From: Lachnospiraceae bacterium | GTDB taxonomy: Bacteria > Bacillota > Clostridia > Lachnospirales > Lachnospiraceae | Direction of reading: 5' to 3' | DNA: 64,000 nucleotides | Assembly (NCBI GenBank): GCA_017434885.1 | Contig: JAFSGE010000025.1 | Span: forward strand, 1-64,000 | Part shown: in pieces, positions 43,249 through 52,391 of the stretch | Position numbering within the stretch: the first letter of the stretch is position 1 | Layout of the letters: every line of letters begins with the position of its first letter | Notes under the pieces: generated by a model | Seen by the model: only the letters and a program-made list of their open reading frames with translations | Databases searched by the model: none | Told to the model about the DNA's origin: nothing | Translations under genes and position numbers: made by a program

Positions 43249-44120
43249 AAGCAAACAGTATGTGTATCTCCTGTATTTTATCAAGACAGGAAAAGAAAAT
43301 CAGAAGTTTTGAAGATGAGCAGAAAAAATCAGAGTATATGAATCAGGTTCTAAAAATTCTGTATGAGAATGGGCAAACCGAAAGTGCACCCTGGATGGCA
43401 GAAAAGATAAACAGATTGTACGAAAAGTATTGGGGACCTTTAGAGGATTATACTGACATTAAGCATGAATATAACATGTTATTATTAGATAAAGAAGCGG
43501 ATATGGAGCAAAAAATAAAGATGGCAGATGACCCGCTTGTGGAATGTATCAAATATGTCTGTGCCGGAAACTATATTGACTTTACAGGGGTAGAAAATGT
43601 AAACATGAATACCTTTGAAGAACTTTTGAAAAAGGCAGAGGAGGAAAGCGTCTGTGAAGAGGAGTATCAAAAGTTCCGGGATGATTTGGCAAGCGCCAAA
43701 ACACTCGCCTATCTGACTGATAACTGTGGTGAGATTGTTCTCGACAAGATATTTATCCGTCATATCAAAGAAGCATATCCCGATTTAAATATAACTGTCA
43801 TCGTAAGAGGCGAAAATGTAATTAATGACGCAACTATGACGGATGCAGAGGAAGTAGGTCTTACAGAGATGGTTACCTGTATTGGGAACGGCAATGCAGC
43901 GCCCAGCACGATACTTAACAGGTTAAGTGATGAGGCAAAAAGAGTTTTGGATGATGCAGACGTGATTATTTCAAAGGGACAGGGAAATTTTGAAGGCTTT
44001 TGCGGGGAAGGATATAATCCATACTTCTTCTTTTTGTGTAAATGCCCTTTGTTTTTACACAGATTTAAGCTTCCCCAATTTACGTCCGTATTTGCAAAAG
44101 AAGAAAGATTGATGAAATAA
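43245..44120 (+). CDS. DUF89/ARMT1-like damage-control phosphatase
   Basis: 291 residues of the DUF89 family. It opens with the C-x-x-C type CISCILSRQ, then LAYLTDNCGEIVLDKIFI, VRGENVINDATMTDAEEVGL and VIISKGQGNFEGFCG. These are the conserved metal-dependent phosphatase motifs; family members hydrolyse damaged sugar phosphates. It is coupled to the preceding GNAT gene. Confidence 0.9.
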   Translation: MKANSMCISCILSRQEKKIRSFEDEQKKSEYMNQVLKILYENGQTESAPWMAEKINRLYEKYWGPLEDYTDIKHEYNMLLLDKEADMEQKIKMADDPLVECIKYVCAGNYIDFTGVENVNMNTFEELLKKAEEESVCEEEYQKFRDDLASAKTLAYLTDNCGEIVLDKIFIRHIKEAYPDLNITVIVRGENVINDATMTDAEEVGLTEMVTCIGNGNAAPSTILNRLSDEAKRVLDDADVIISKGQGNFEGFCGEGYNPYFFFLCKCPLFLHRFKLPQFTSVFAKEERLMK

Positions 44121-44171
44121 ATTGTTAAAATGTTCTAAATTCAGAAGGAAAAAAGTAGTACATTCTCATAA

Positions 44172-44201
44172 TTGACGATTGCTTTCAAATCCTTTTATAA
44201 T
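44172..44201 (+). promoter_or_regulatory. Promoter of the GH53 gene
   Basis: TTGACG (44172-44177), an 18-bp spacer and a perfect TATAAT (44196-44201). Transcription near 44208 would begin just before the alternative hairpins of the leader. Confidence 0.7.
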
Positions 44202-44214
44202 AAAAAGGAAAGGA

Positions 44215-44252
44215 GCGCAACCGCTTGCGCAACTGTATGTTGCGCATTCTTT
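44215..44252 (+). promoter_or_regulatory. Attenuator-like alternative hairpins
   Basis: Three GCGCAA/TTGCGC segments follow one another. 44215-44220 pairs with 44225-44230 around a CCGC loop. Alternatively, 44226-44233 pairs with 44239-44246 around five bases and is followed by TTCTTTTT, a terminator. The two structures share 44226-44230 and exclude each other. This is 45 bases upstream of the GH53 start. Confidence 0.55.
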
Positions 44253-44296
44253 TTGTCAGATAGAGGGCAAATTCTAATAGGTGAGAGAAGGAGATT

Positions 44297-46417
44297 ATGA
44301 AAATGTGTGAAGTGAAAATTCGTCTTGCATCAACATTGGGAGTGCTTATGTTATGCCTTGCAGGCTGTGGCAGTGCAGTAACGACAAATAGCAGCTTAGA
44401 AGCAGATGTAAACAGTGAAGCACAGTCAGGTGAAGAAACAGCAGGAGAAACCCAGGGGGAAGAAAAACAAGTGGTGGTAATCGAAGCAGCACCGGCACTT
44501 TCATTTGAAGGAAGCAGTGCACAGGAATCAGAGCTTTATGTAGAACCTGTAGAGGGCATGACGGATGAGTTTTTGCGTGGCGTGGATATTTCTTCTTATC
44601 TTGCTGAGATAGAGAGTGGTGTTGTGTACAAAGATTTTGATGGGAATGTGCTGGATGAGGAAGGCTTTTTTACTCTGCTTGCACAGTCCGGTGTCAACAG
44701 TGTCAGAATCCGTGTATGGAATGATCCTTACGACAAAGAGGGAAAAAGCTACGGTGGTGGTAACAATGACATTCAGACTGCAGTAAAGTTAGGTCAGTGG
44801 GCGACTAAAGCAGGCTTGCAGGTGTGTATTGATTTCCATTATTCTGATTTTTGGGCAGACCCTGCAAAGCAGAAATCCCCCAAGGAATGGGCGCATTACA
44901 CCATTGAGGATAAGCAGCAGGCATTATATGAATATACCAAAGAAAGCTTAAATACTCTTCTGGACGCAGGTGTAAATGTTACTATGGTGCAGATTGGTAA
45001 TGAGACAAACAACGGTATGTCCGGCGAGACCAAATGGGACAGAATCGGTAGCTTAATGGTGCAGGGCAGCAAAGCAATCAGGGATGTATCTGCTGAAAGA
45101 AGTAAGGATATTTTGATAGCAGTGCATTTTACCAATCCTGAAAAGAAAAATTATTCGTTTTATGCAGATACGTTAAAGGAAGCCGGAGTGGATTATGATG
45201 TATTTGCATCTTCCTATTATCCTTTTTGGCATGGTACGCTGGAGAATCTGACCAGTGAACTTACCATGATAGCAGAAACCTATGACAAAAAAGTAATGGT
45301 GGCAGAAACCTCTTATGTTTATACAGATGTGGACGGTGATGGCTCAGGCAATTCCGTCAGTACAGCAACTTCAGGTGTTGTACTCGATTATGATATTTCT
45401 GTGCAGGGGCAGGCAAATGAAGTAAGGGATGTTATGGAAGCTGTAACCAAAGTCGGCGAAAAGGGAATTGGTTTGTTCTACTGGGAACCGGCATGGATTC
45501 CGGTACAGGTTTATGATGCTGCAAGCGCAGATGCAGCTACTGTTCTTGCCGAAAATAAGGAAATGTGGGAAGAAAAGGGAAGCGGATGGGCAGCAAGCTA
45601 TGCCAGCAAATATGATCCTAACGATGCAGGTAAATATTACGGAGGTTCTTCATGGGATAATCAGGCGTTGTTTGATTTCGAAGGAAATCCGTTAGAATCT
45701 CTCAACATTTTTAAATATGTATTTGGCGGTACGACGGCAGAACTTGCTGTTACAAAAGTAGAGCCTTACGCTTATGAATCAGGAATCGGTGAGGAAGTGC
45801 AGATGCCTGAGACAATTCCTGCATTGCTGAGCAATGGCAAGTCAAAGGAAATTTCTGTGTCTTGGAATGAGGAGCAGGTAAAAGCAGCAGAAAGCAGCGG
45901 AGCAGGAGTTTATGAAATTGCAGGAGTTGCCACAGATGACGATAAGGAATATGATGTGATTTGCAATCTTGAAATCAAAAAGATTAATTACATTAAGAAT
46001 TTTGGTTTTGAAGATAGTGATATGTCCATGTGGGTGATTGATGGAGCAGGAATCGACAAAGAAATGGACAATAACAAGAGAACAGGGGACTACAGTCTGA
46101 AATTCTGGAGTGCTGATCCTGTAAGCTATACTGTGGAGCAGGAAATTGTGAATATACCTGCAGGGGCTTATGAAATGGGTGCCTATCTGCAAGGTGGAGA
46201 TGCAGGAAGTAGCGCAGTGTTTGAACTTTATATTAAGATAGACGGAGAAGAATTAACGGCACCGACTAAGGTGACTTCCTGGCAGCAATGGGATAATCCG
46301 GTTATTACCGGCATTCAGATTCCGGAGGGTGCTAAGGTAGTGGTTGGTGTCAGAGCGAATGCGGCAGCAGGTGCCTGGGGTGCATGGGATGACTTCTACT
46401 TATATGAAGCAGAATAA
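44297..46417 (+). CDS. Arabinogalactan endo-beta-1,4-galactanase (GH53), lipoprotein
   Basis: 706 residues. A signal peptide ends in lipobox LAGC (Cys24), followed by a Ser/Glu-rich linker. The GH53 domain spans about residues 95-475: FLRGVDISSYLAEIE, VRIRVWNDPYD, CIDFHYSDFWADP, the acid/base Glu236 in IGNETNN and the nucleophile Glu337 in VAETSY. A bacterial Ig-like domain follows (about 480-570) and then a CBM61-like galactan-binding domain (INYIKNFGFEDSDMSMW to the end). It is expected to cut beta-1,4-galactan side chains of pectin at the cell surface. Confidence 0.93.
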   Translation: MKMCEVKIRLASTLGVLMLCLAGCGSAVTTNSSLEADVNSEAQSGEETAGETQGEEKQVVVIEAAPALSFEGSSAQESELYVEPVEGMTDEFLRGVDISSYLAEIESGVVYKDFDGNVLDEEGFFTLLAQSGVNSVRIRVWNDPYDKEGKSYGGGNNDIQTAVKLGQWATKAGLQVCIDFHYSDFWADPAKQKSPKEWAHYTIEDKQQALYEYTKESLNTLLDAGVNVTMVQIGNETNNGMSGETKWDRIGSLMVQGSKAIRDVSAERSKDILIAVHFTNPEKKNYSFYADTLKEAGVDYDVFASSYYPFWHGTLENLTSELTMIAETYDKKVMVAETSYVYTDVDGDGSGNSVSTATSGVVLDYDISVQGQANEVRDVMEAVTKVGEKGIGLFYWEPAWIPVQVYDAASADAATVLAENKEMWEEKGSGWAASYASKYDPNDAGKYYGGSSWDNQALFDFEGNPLESLNIFKYVFGGTTAELAVTKVEPYAYESGIGEEVQMPETIPALLSNGKSKEISVSWNEEQVKAAESSGAGVYEIAGVATDDDKEYDVICNLEIKKINYIKNFGFEDSDMSMWVIDGAGIDKEMDNNKRTGDYSLKFWSADPVSYTVEQEIVNIPAGAYEMGAYLQGGDAGSSAVFELYIKIDGEELTAPTKVTSWQQWDNPVITGIQIPEGAKVVVGVRANAAAGAWGAWDDFYLYEAE

Positions 46418-46488
46418 ACGGAGTCAAAGCGTATTGCGGAGAGCGTGAGTAATCAGTCAGAAATAGAAATTAGTGTAAAATGAGAACT

Positions 46489-46528
46489 CGGATAACATGG
46501 GAAATATGTCATGTTATCCGGGTTTTTT
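46489..46528 (+). terminator. Terminator after the GH53 gene
   Basis: A perfect 11-bp stem (46489-46499 with 46510-46520) followed by GGTTTTTT. Confidence 0.9.
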
Positions 46529-46557
46529 GTGACAAAAAGAAGAAAAGCATGTATAAT
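46529..46557 (+). promoter_or_regulatory. Promoter of the next gene, adjoining the terminator
   Basis: GTGACA (46529-46534), 17 bp and perfect TATAAT (46552-46557), directly after the T run of the terminator. It leaves about 27 bases of leader before the next ATG. Confidence 0.65.
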
Positions 46558-46591
46558 GTCATAAAAATAATTTGTGTGAAAAGAGGACATT

Positions 46592-47791
46592 ATGAAAAAA
46601 GGAGCAGTAATCGGACTTGTCTTAGGGATTATTTTCATCTGCCTGGTAGGGATTGCGGGAATTGCAGTTGTAACTATGGCAGAGAAACCTGAAGTTTATG
46701 AAGGCAATTATATGAAATTTGAATATGACAGTTCCTTGCAGTTATCTTCCAGAGAGCAGGAAAATTGTACCAATGTTACAGTCAGTGATGAAGAGGGAAA
46801 TGTGGTTGTTTGCTCTGTGGTGATTGAACTTGAGGATGGGGATAAGGACTTATTTTTTGAAAGTGTGGAAAAAACCTTAAATGGCAGAAAGGAAATGGAG
46901 ATTGTCGAAAAGACAAGAGGCAAATCCAACGACGGAGAAGGAAGAAAATATTACAGAGAGTACGAAGTCCTTGATATTGATAATAATGAATATAAGGCCT
47001 TAGCACAGGTGCAGAAGCTGGAAGATGACATGTACATATTTACTCTGGCATACATTGAAGAAGACTTTGAAGAGACAGAGAGACTTGCTAAAATTACAAT
47101 GGATTCTGTGACATACAGTGACGTGGAGGATGCGGGAGATTTAGAGCTTACGGAGCATTTTGAGGCATTGTTTGAAATACATAGTTTCCTGATTTTCAAT
47201 GTAGATGAGGATACATCCATTGATACGGAGGACCTTGATAAGGCTCTGGAAGAGCATAAGGAAAAGATTCCCGCAGACCTGACACTAAAAGAAGTGGAAG
47301 ATTACGAATACTTGATGCAGATTGATATTGCTTCTGCAGATGGCAATATTTATCAGGTGATGGTGCCTAAGGAGTATGACCCGGAAGGTGAAAAGCGTTT
47401 TATAACTCACTTGGATGATGACGGCTTTATGCTGAGCATGTATGCACGGGAATTGTTTGATGAAGAGACATTGGTTGATTTTTTGGAGGTTGGAAACGAC
47501 TTTATCTACGAAGACCCGGAAAAAGGCTATATTAACGTAGAAAAGACGGAAATTATCGAGGAAAACGGACTGGTATATCAGATTTGCATTGCAGAAAGAG
47601 TAGACCATAAGAATCAGATTGTGAAATATATCGAGTTGGTAGCGGCGATTCCCCTTGGCGGAACCGATACGCTGTCATTTTCCCTTTCTTTTTCAGGGAA
47701 ATCTATTGATGGGGAAAGCAGGGAATATTTGGAAGAACTGGAACGCTATTATGGGGTTCCTGTAACAGAATTTCCGTATATGTTTGATTAA
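46592..47791 (+). CDS. Membrane-anchored extracytoplasmic protein, unknown
   Basis: 399 residues. One N-terminal membrane segment (about 5-30) is followed by a very acidic extracellular region with alternating strands and helices. Two similar modules may exist (about 40-170 and 185-390), each with a DFEE/ERLA-like or GKSIDGESREYLEEL-like end. No catalytic motif is recognised. It sits alone between a terminator and the ECF operon. Confidence 0.6.
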   Translation: MKKGAVIGLVLGIIFICLVGIAGIAVVTMAEKPEVYEGNYMKFEYDSSLQLSSREQENCTNVTVSDEEGNVVVCSVVIELEDGDKDLFFESVEKTLNGRKEMEIVEKTRGKSNDGEGRKYYREYEVLDIDNNEYKALAQVQKLEDDMYIFTLAYIEEDFEETERLAKITMDSVTYSDVEDAGDLELTEHFEALFEIHSFLIFNVDEDTSIDTEDLDKALEEHKEKIPADLTLKEVEDYEYLMQIDIASADGNIYQVMVPKEYDPEGEKRFITHLDDDGFMLSMYARELFDEETLVDFLEVGNDFIYEDPEKGYINVEKTEIIEENGLVYQICIAERVDHKNQIVKYIELVAAIPLGGTDTLSFSLSFSGKSIDGESREYLEELERYYGVPVTEFPYMFD

Positions 47792-47884
47792 ACAGGGATT
47801 TCGCTATTTCCAAGAGATATTTCTTATGTTAAAATTATATATAGCGGAATACCGCACAAATTTCTTATAACGGAGGATAAATAT

Positions 47885-48442
47885 ATGGAGAAGAAGAGTA
47901 ACATCACTATTAAGAGCATCGTTGCCATCGGTATCGGTGCGGCACTGTTTTTTGTGGCAGGACGTTTTATTGCGCTCCCTTCACCGGTTCCTAACACTAC
48001 AATGAATATCCAATATGGTATTCTTTCTGTATTTAGTATTATTTTTGGACCCTTTGTAGGTGTTTTGGCAGGATTTATCGGTCATACCCTGATTGACCTG
48101 ACATGGGGAAGTCCTTGGTGGAGCTGGATTATTGCATCTGCAGTGTTTGGTCTTATCGTAGGTCTTGTAAAGAAAAAAATTGATATTGAAAATGGTGTAT
48201 TCGGTAAGAAAGAAATTATTCTTTTTAACGTGACTCAGGTAATTGCACATGCAATTTGCTGGATTGTTATTGCAAGTGTTCTTGATGTTGTGATTTATCA
48301 GGAAGCATTTAGTAAGCTGGTTATGCAGAGCTTAACAGCATGGGCACTGAATTCTGTTACAACAGGTGTTGTAGGTACAGCATTATTATTTGCATATGCT
48401 AAGACAAGAACCAAAGCAGGAAGCCTTCAGAAAGAAGATTAA
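47885..48442 (+). CDS. ECF transporter S component (UPF0397 family)
   Basis: 185 residues with about six membrane segments. The pattern IVAIGIGAALFFVAGRFIALPSPVPNTTMNIQYG and FGPFVGVLAGFIGHTLIDL, GSPWWSWIIASAVFGL is that of UPF0397 substrate-binding subunits. The group is often labelled riboflavin-type, but other ligands have been proposed and sequence does not decide. It directly precedes the ATPase and EcfT genes, so the three form a dedicated ECF system. Confidence 0.88.
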   Translation: MEKKSNITIKSIVAIGIGAALFFVAGRFIALPSPVPNTTMNIQYGILSVFSIIFGPFVGVLAGFIGHTLIDLTWGSPWWSWIIASAVFGLIVGLVKKKIDIENGVFGKKEIILFNVTQVIAHAICWIVIASVLDVVIYQEAFSKLVMQSLTAWALNSVTTGVVGTALLFAYAKTRTKAGSLQKED

Positions 48443-50151
48443 TGAATATGCGAGAACCGATTATCTCATTTAAGGATTATACTTATCATTATCGTGCGCA
48501 GGCAGCGCCTACAATTACAGATATTAATCTTGAGATATATAAAGGTGAGCGGATTATTATTGTTGGGCCGTCAGGGTGCGGAAAAAGCACCCTGGCCCAT
48601 TGCTTAAATGGTCTGAATCCTTTTAGTTATCCGGGAGAAATAAAAGGAAACCTGACGATTTGCGGCGTGGAGACTGCAAAGTCAGGTATTTTTGAGTTAA
48701 GCCAATATGTGGGAACCGTGCTTCAGGACACGGACGGTCAGTTTATCGGAATGACCGTATTGGAAGATATTGCTTTTTCCATGGAAAATGAATGTATTCC
48801 TCAAAAGGAATTGATTGAGAGAACTAAAGCAGAGGCAGAGAAAGTGGGGTTACTTTCTAAGTTGGGAGATGCACCGCATGCACTTTCCGGCGGACAGAAG
48901 CAGAGAGTGTCTATGGCGGGGGTGATGGTGAATCAGGTGCCTATTTTGTTATTTGATGAGCCTTTGGCCAATCTTGACCCGGCAGCAGGCAGAGACGCCA
49001 TTGAATTAATTGACAAGCTCCAAAAGGATGGAGAAAAGACAGTTATTATTATTGAACACCGGTTGGAAGACGCCATGCATATGGGTGCTGACCGGATTAT
49101 TATGATGGAAAACGGAAAAATCATCAGCGATTCCACTCCGGAAGAGCTGTTTTTATCAAATAAATTAATTGAGGCAGGGATTCGTGAGCCATTGTATCTG
49201 ACCGCTCTTAAATACGCGGATGTTGCCCTTTCCAAAGACATGCATGTGGAAAGAATGCAAACGCTTTCTCTTGCAGATACGCATAAAGAGCAGATTCGTA
49301 AATGGTTTGCCAAGCGACAGGCAAAGGAGCCTGCACCGGAAAGAGAAGAAGTACTCCGGGTAGAGAATATTCATTTTGGATATACACCGGAAAGAGAGAA
49401 TCTGACCGATATCAGTTTTACCATTAGAAAAGGCGACATGGTCAGCATCGTAGGAAAGAACGGTGCCGGAAAAAGTACTATGGCAAAGCTTCTTTGCGGA
49501 TTTGAAACACCGAATAAAGGAAAGCTTTATTTACGTGGCAGGGATATGGCAGAGGATACCATTAAGGAAAGAGCTGCCCATATCGGCTATGTGATGCAGA
49601 ATCCCAATCAGATGATTAGTAAACCGATGATTTATGATGAGGTTGCGTTAAGTCTCGTGATGCAGAAGCTTCCTGAAGAGGAAATCAAGGAACGGGTGCA
49701 TGAGACATTAAAAATATGCGGTTTGTATGAGTTTAGAAACTGGCCCATTAATGCTTTGAGCTATGGGCAAAAGAAGCGTGTTACCATAGCAAGCATTCTT
49801 GTTTCCAAACCCCAGATTCTGATTTTGGATGAGCCGACGGCGGGACAGGATTTCAGACATTACACAGAGATTATGGAGTTTTTGAAGGAACTGAATGAAA
49901 AGGGATATACGGTTCTGATGATTACCCATGATATGCACCTGATGTTGGAATATACAAGCAGAAGCCTTGTTTTTTCAGAAGGAAGAAAAATTGCGGATAC
50001 CACACCGGAGAAGTTGTTTGCTAATCCACAGCTTCTGCAGCAGGCAAGTTTAAAAGAAACATCTTTGTATCAGCTTGCAAAAGATTGCGGACTTCCCGAA
50101 GAAGCTTACATCCGCGCATTTATTGAATATGACAGGGAGGTACGCTCATGA
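48442..50151 (+). CDS. ECF transporter double ATP-binding protein (YkoD/CbiO-like)
   Basis: 569 residues with two ABC modules in one chain. Module one: Walker A GPSGCGKSTLAHCLNG, signature LSGGQKQRVSM, Walker B LLFDEPLANLDP. Module two (from about residue 305): GKNGAGKSTMAKLLCG, LSYGQKKRVTIA, ILDEPTAGQD. All key residues appear intact. It supplies energy for uptake through the S component. It overlaps the S-component stop by one base and EcfT by four. Confidence 0.93.
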   Translation: MNMREPIISFKDYTYHYRAQAAPTITDINLEIYKGERIIIVGPSGCGKSTLAHCLNGLNPFSYPGEIKGNLTICGVETAKSGIFELSQYVGTVLQDTDGQFIGMTVLEDIAFSMENECIPQKELIERTKAEAEKVGLLSKLGDAPHALSGGQKQRVSMAGVMVNQVPILLFDEPLANLDPAAGRDAIELIDKLQKDGEKTVIIIEHRLEDAMHMGADRIIMMENGKIISDSTPEELFLSNKLIEAGIREPLYLTALKYADVALSKDMHVERMQTLSLADTHKEQIRKWFAKRQAKEPAPEREEVLRVENIHFGYTPERENLTDISFTIRKGDMVSIVGKNGAGKSTMAKLLCGFETPNKGKLYLRGRDMAEDTIKERAAHIGYVMQNPNQMISKPMIYDEVALSLVMQKLPEEEIKERVHETLKICGLYEFRNWPINALSYGQKKRVTIASILVSKPQILILDEPTAGQDFRHYTEIMEFLKELNEKGYTVLMITHDMHLMLEYTSRSLVFSEGRKIADTTPEKLFANPQLLQQASLKETSLYQLAKDCGLPEEAYIRAFIEYDREVRS

Positions 50152-50975
50152 GTGCAACACTTTCCTATATCAAAAAAAATTCACCGATTCATAAGCTGAC
50201 AGGAAGCACCAAATTTATTTTCTTTTTGGTATGGAGCCTTGCGGCAATGATTACTTACGATACCAGAGTATTAGTCGGTATGTTTTTACTGGGTGTGGTT
50301 TTCTTCCGTATGTCAAAGCTGACATGGAAAGACATACGCTTTGCGGTATTGTTTATGGTATGGCTGATAGCCTTGAATCTGATAGCTCTGTTTTTGTTTT
50401 CACCGGAGCAGGGGGTCGGTATTTATGGGACAAGAACAGAGATTGTCCATTTGTTTTGGCGTTATTCCATCATAGCTGAGGAAATGTTTTATTTGTTCAA
50501 TTTTATGATGAAGTATTTAGCAGTAATTCCTGCGGCGCTTTTATTTATTCTTACCACAGACCCCAGTGAGTTTGCAGCGAGTTTAAACAAAATCGGTGTC
50601 AGCTATAAGGTGGGATATTCCGTAGCTATTGCCCTTCGTTATATTCCTGATATACAGAGAGATTTCCGTGAAATTTCCCAGGCACAGCAGGCGAGAGGAA
50701 TTGACCTGAGTAAAAAGGATAAAATGGTAGACAGATTAAAGAATTCAGCGGCGATTTTGTTTCCGCTTGTGCTTTCCAGTCTGGATAGAATCGAAGTGAT
50801 TTCCAATGCCATGGAGCTTCGTGGATTCGGTAAGAACAAAAAGAGAACATGGATTGTGGAAAGACCTTTTAAAAAGGCGGATTATGTGGCGATTGGGATA
50901 GCGGTTTGTGCGATGGTGATTTCAATGTTGTTTATCTTTTTAAATGGGGGAAGGTTTTATAATCCCTTTGTATAG
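50148..50975 (+). CDS. ecfT: ECF transporter transmembrane (EcfT) subunit
   Basis: 275 residues with five or six membrane segments. The two coupling motifs are seen: QQARGIDLSKKD (A-R-G type, about residue 183) and AMELRGFGKNKKR (R-G type, about 222), which contact the ATPase domains. It completes the ECF operon that begins at the S component. Confidence 0.9.
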   Translation: MSATLSYIKKNSPIHKLTGSTKFIFFLVWSLAAMITYDTRVLVGMFLLGVVFFRMSKLTWKDIRFAVLFMVWLIALNLIALFLFSPEQGVGIYGTRTEIVHLFWRYSIIAEEMFYLFNFMMKYLAVIPAALLFILTTDPSEFAASLNKIGVSYKVGYSVAIALRYIPDIQRDFREISQAQQARGIDLSKKDKMVDRLKNSAAILFPLVLSSLDRIEVISNAMELRGFGKNKKRTWIVERPFKKADYVAIGIAVCAMVISMLFIFLNGGRFYNPFV

Positions 50976-50986
50976 AAAGGCGTTAT

Positions 50987-51472
50987 ATGAAACTACGGAA
51001 CATGACGGGGATTTATCTGATAAGAGATGATGAAATCCTTCTACTGTACAGGCAGGGGTCGAAGGTAGTGAATAATTTGTGGATTGCCTCTGCAGGCGGT
51101 CATTTTGAGGAAAGTGAATTAAATGACCCGAAGGCATGTGTGCTTAGGGAGCTTAAGGAAGAGTTATCTGTTACGCAGGAGATGTTAGAGGACTTGCAGT
51201 TTCGGTATGTGGCACTGAGAAGAACACAGGGAGAAATCCGCCAGAATTATTATTTCTTTGCCAGACTTAAAGACGAATTTCAAGGAGAACTTACATCTGA
51301 CGAAGGTATTTTAAAGTGGTGCAAGTTTGATGAAGCGCCTAAGCTTGAGATGCCTTTTACCGCCAAATTTGTGGTGGAGCATTATCTGACAGTGGGAAGA
51401 TTTGATGATAAAATTTATGCAGGTGTTGCCGATGGGGAGAAGGTAAAATTCCGGGAGTTACCGGAGTTTTAA
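50987..51472 (+). CDS. Nudix hydrolase
   Basis: 161 residues. The Nudix box is GGHFEESELNDPKACVLREL followed by KEELSV, a complete G-x5-E-x7-REUxEExGU match (about residues 36-58). The family cleaves nucleoside diphosphates linked to other groups, often for housecleaning or regulation. It starts 12 bases after the EcfT gene and could be cotranscribed. Confidence 0.92.
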   Translation: MKLRNMTGIYLIRDDEILLLYRQGSKVVNNLWIASAGGHFEESELNDPKACVLRELKEELSVTQEMLEDLQFRYVALRRTQGEIRQNYYFFARLKDEFQGELTSDEGILKWCKFDEAPKLEMPFTAKFVVEHYLTVGRFDDKIYAGVADGEKVKFRELPEF

Positions 51473-51599
51473 GCTGATGGATAGATTGGGACTTTTGCTG
51501 ACTGTGTAATGAAAGAGTGACAAATTTGCATCTTGGAAGTGGTGGTTTGTAAATAGAGCCTTTGCTATAATCATTGTAAGATGATAGGAGGTGCTTTTC

Positions 51600-52274
51600 A
51601 TGGAGTTGAAAGACAAATTACAGCTTTTGAGGAAAGAAAACGGCTATTCACAGGAACAGCTTGCGGATAAGCTGGGAATTGCCCGTCAGACCATTAGCAA
51701 ATGGGAAAACGGACAGGCTGTTCCGGAGTTAAACGGTTTGATTTCATTGAGTAATCTTTATGGAGTTACCATAGACCGTATTGTGAAAGAAGATGACGAA
51801 TGCAATACAGCTTTGTGCAGGAGTGTAAACACGGATATAAGCAGAGTGACTGAGTTTCTTCTTTTAGCTAAAAAGAATACCTATGCAGCCGCAAACAATA
51901 AGGTGGATTCATGCAGAATGAATTCTCATGATTATCGTTATGAGGATGAAGGATATACATATCTCGATACTTATCTGGGTGGTGAATGCTTTGTAGGTGA
52001 GGAAGCGGTATGGTTACATGATATTCCGGTTTGGAGCATGAATTATGTAGGACGTGTAATCGGAGAAAATTTTAGTGGCGATTTTCTGAAAGAAGTACTT
52101 TTGCAAGTTCCGGCAGATTTACCATTCCGTGGGCCTGAGATTTATAACAAGGGAGACTATCATTATCATTGCAAAGTGGATGGCGAGTTTGTGTGGTTTC
52201 AGGGGTATGAAGAAATATTTTATAGGGATGAAAAAATATACGAGTGCTTTTTTCATGGAGGAGCTATTCGATAA
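51600..52274 (+). CDS. Xre regulator with DUF5680 domain
   Basis: 224 residues. The N-terminal helix-turn-helix (about residues 3-60) includes YSQEQLADKLGIARQTISKWE. A DUF5680 domain follows (about 80-224: FLLLAKKNTYAAANNKVDSC, then TYLDTYLGGECFVGEEAVW and ending YECFFHGG). It probably represses nearby genes in response to an unknown cue. The start at 51600 has TAGGAGG eight bases upstream. It ends at a terminator. Confidence 0.87.
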   Translation: MELKDKLQLLRKENGYSQEQLADKLGIARQTISKWENGQAVPELNGLISLSNLYGVTIDRIVKEDDECNTALCRSVNTDISRVTEFLLLAKKNTYAAANNKVDSCRMNSHDYRYEDEGYTYLDTYLGGECFVGEEAVWLHDIPVWSMNYVGRVIGENFSGDFLKEVLLQVPADLPFRGPEIYNKGDYHYHCKVDGEFVWFQGYEEIFYRDEKIYECFFHGGAIR

Positions 52275-52285
52275 TAAAGATAATG

Positions 52286-52317
52286 GAGTATATCATTTAT
52301 GTGGTATACTCTTTTTG
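52286..52317 (+). terminator. Terminator after the Xre/DUF5680 gene
   Basis: A 7-bp stem (52286-52292 with 52305-52311) with a 12-base loop and TTTTT. Confidence 0.7.
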
Positions 52318-52356
52318 TTTGCCGATGAGAAGGGGCAACAAGTAAATATAAAAGAA

Positions 52357-52385
52357 TTGACAAAACGCAAGATAGGATGTATTCT
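52357..52385 (+). promoter_or_regulatory. Promoter of the metG T-box leader
   Basis: Perfect TTGACA (52357-52362), 17 bp, TATTCT (52380-52385). The start near 52392 gives about 390 bases of leader before metG. Confidence 0.7.
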
Positions 52386-52391
52386 TTATAA

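Noticed and set aside
21685-44120. Integron-like cassette array
   Set aside because: No integrase and no repeated attC-like palindromes between genes.
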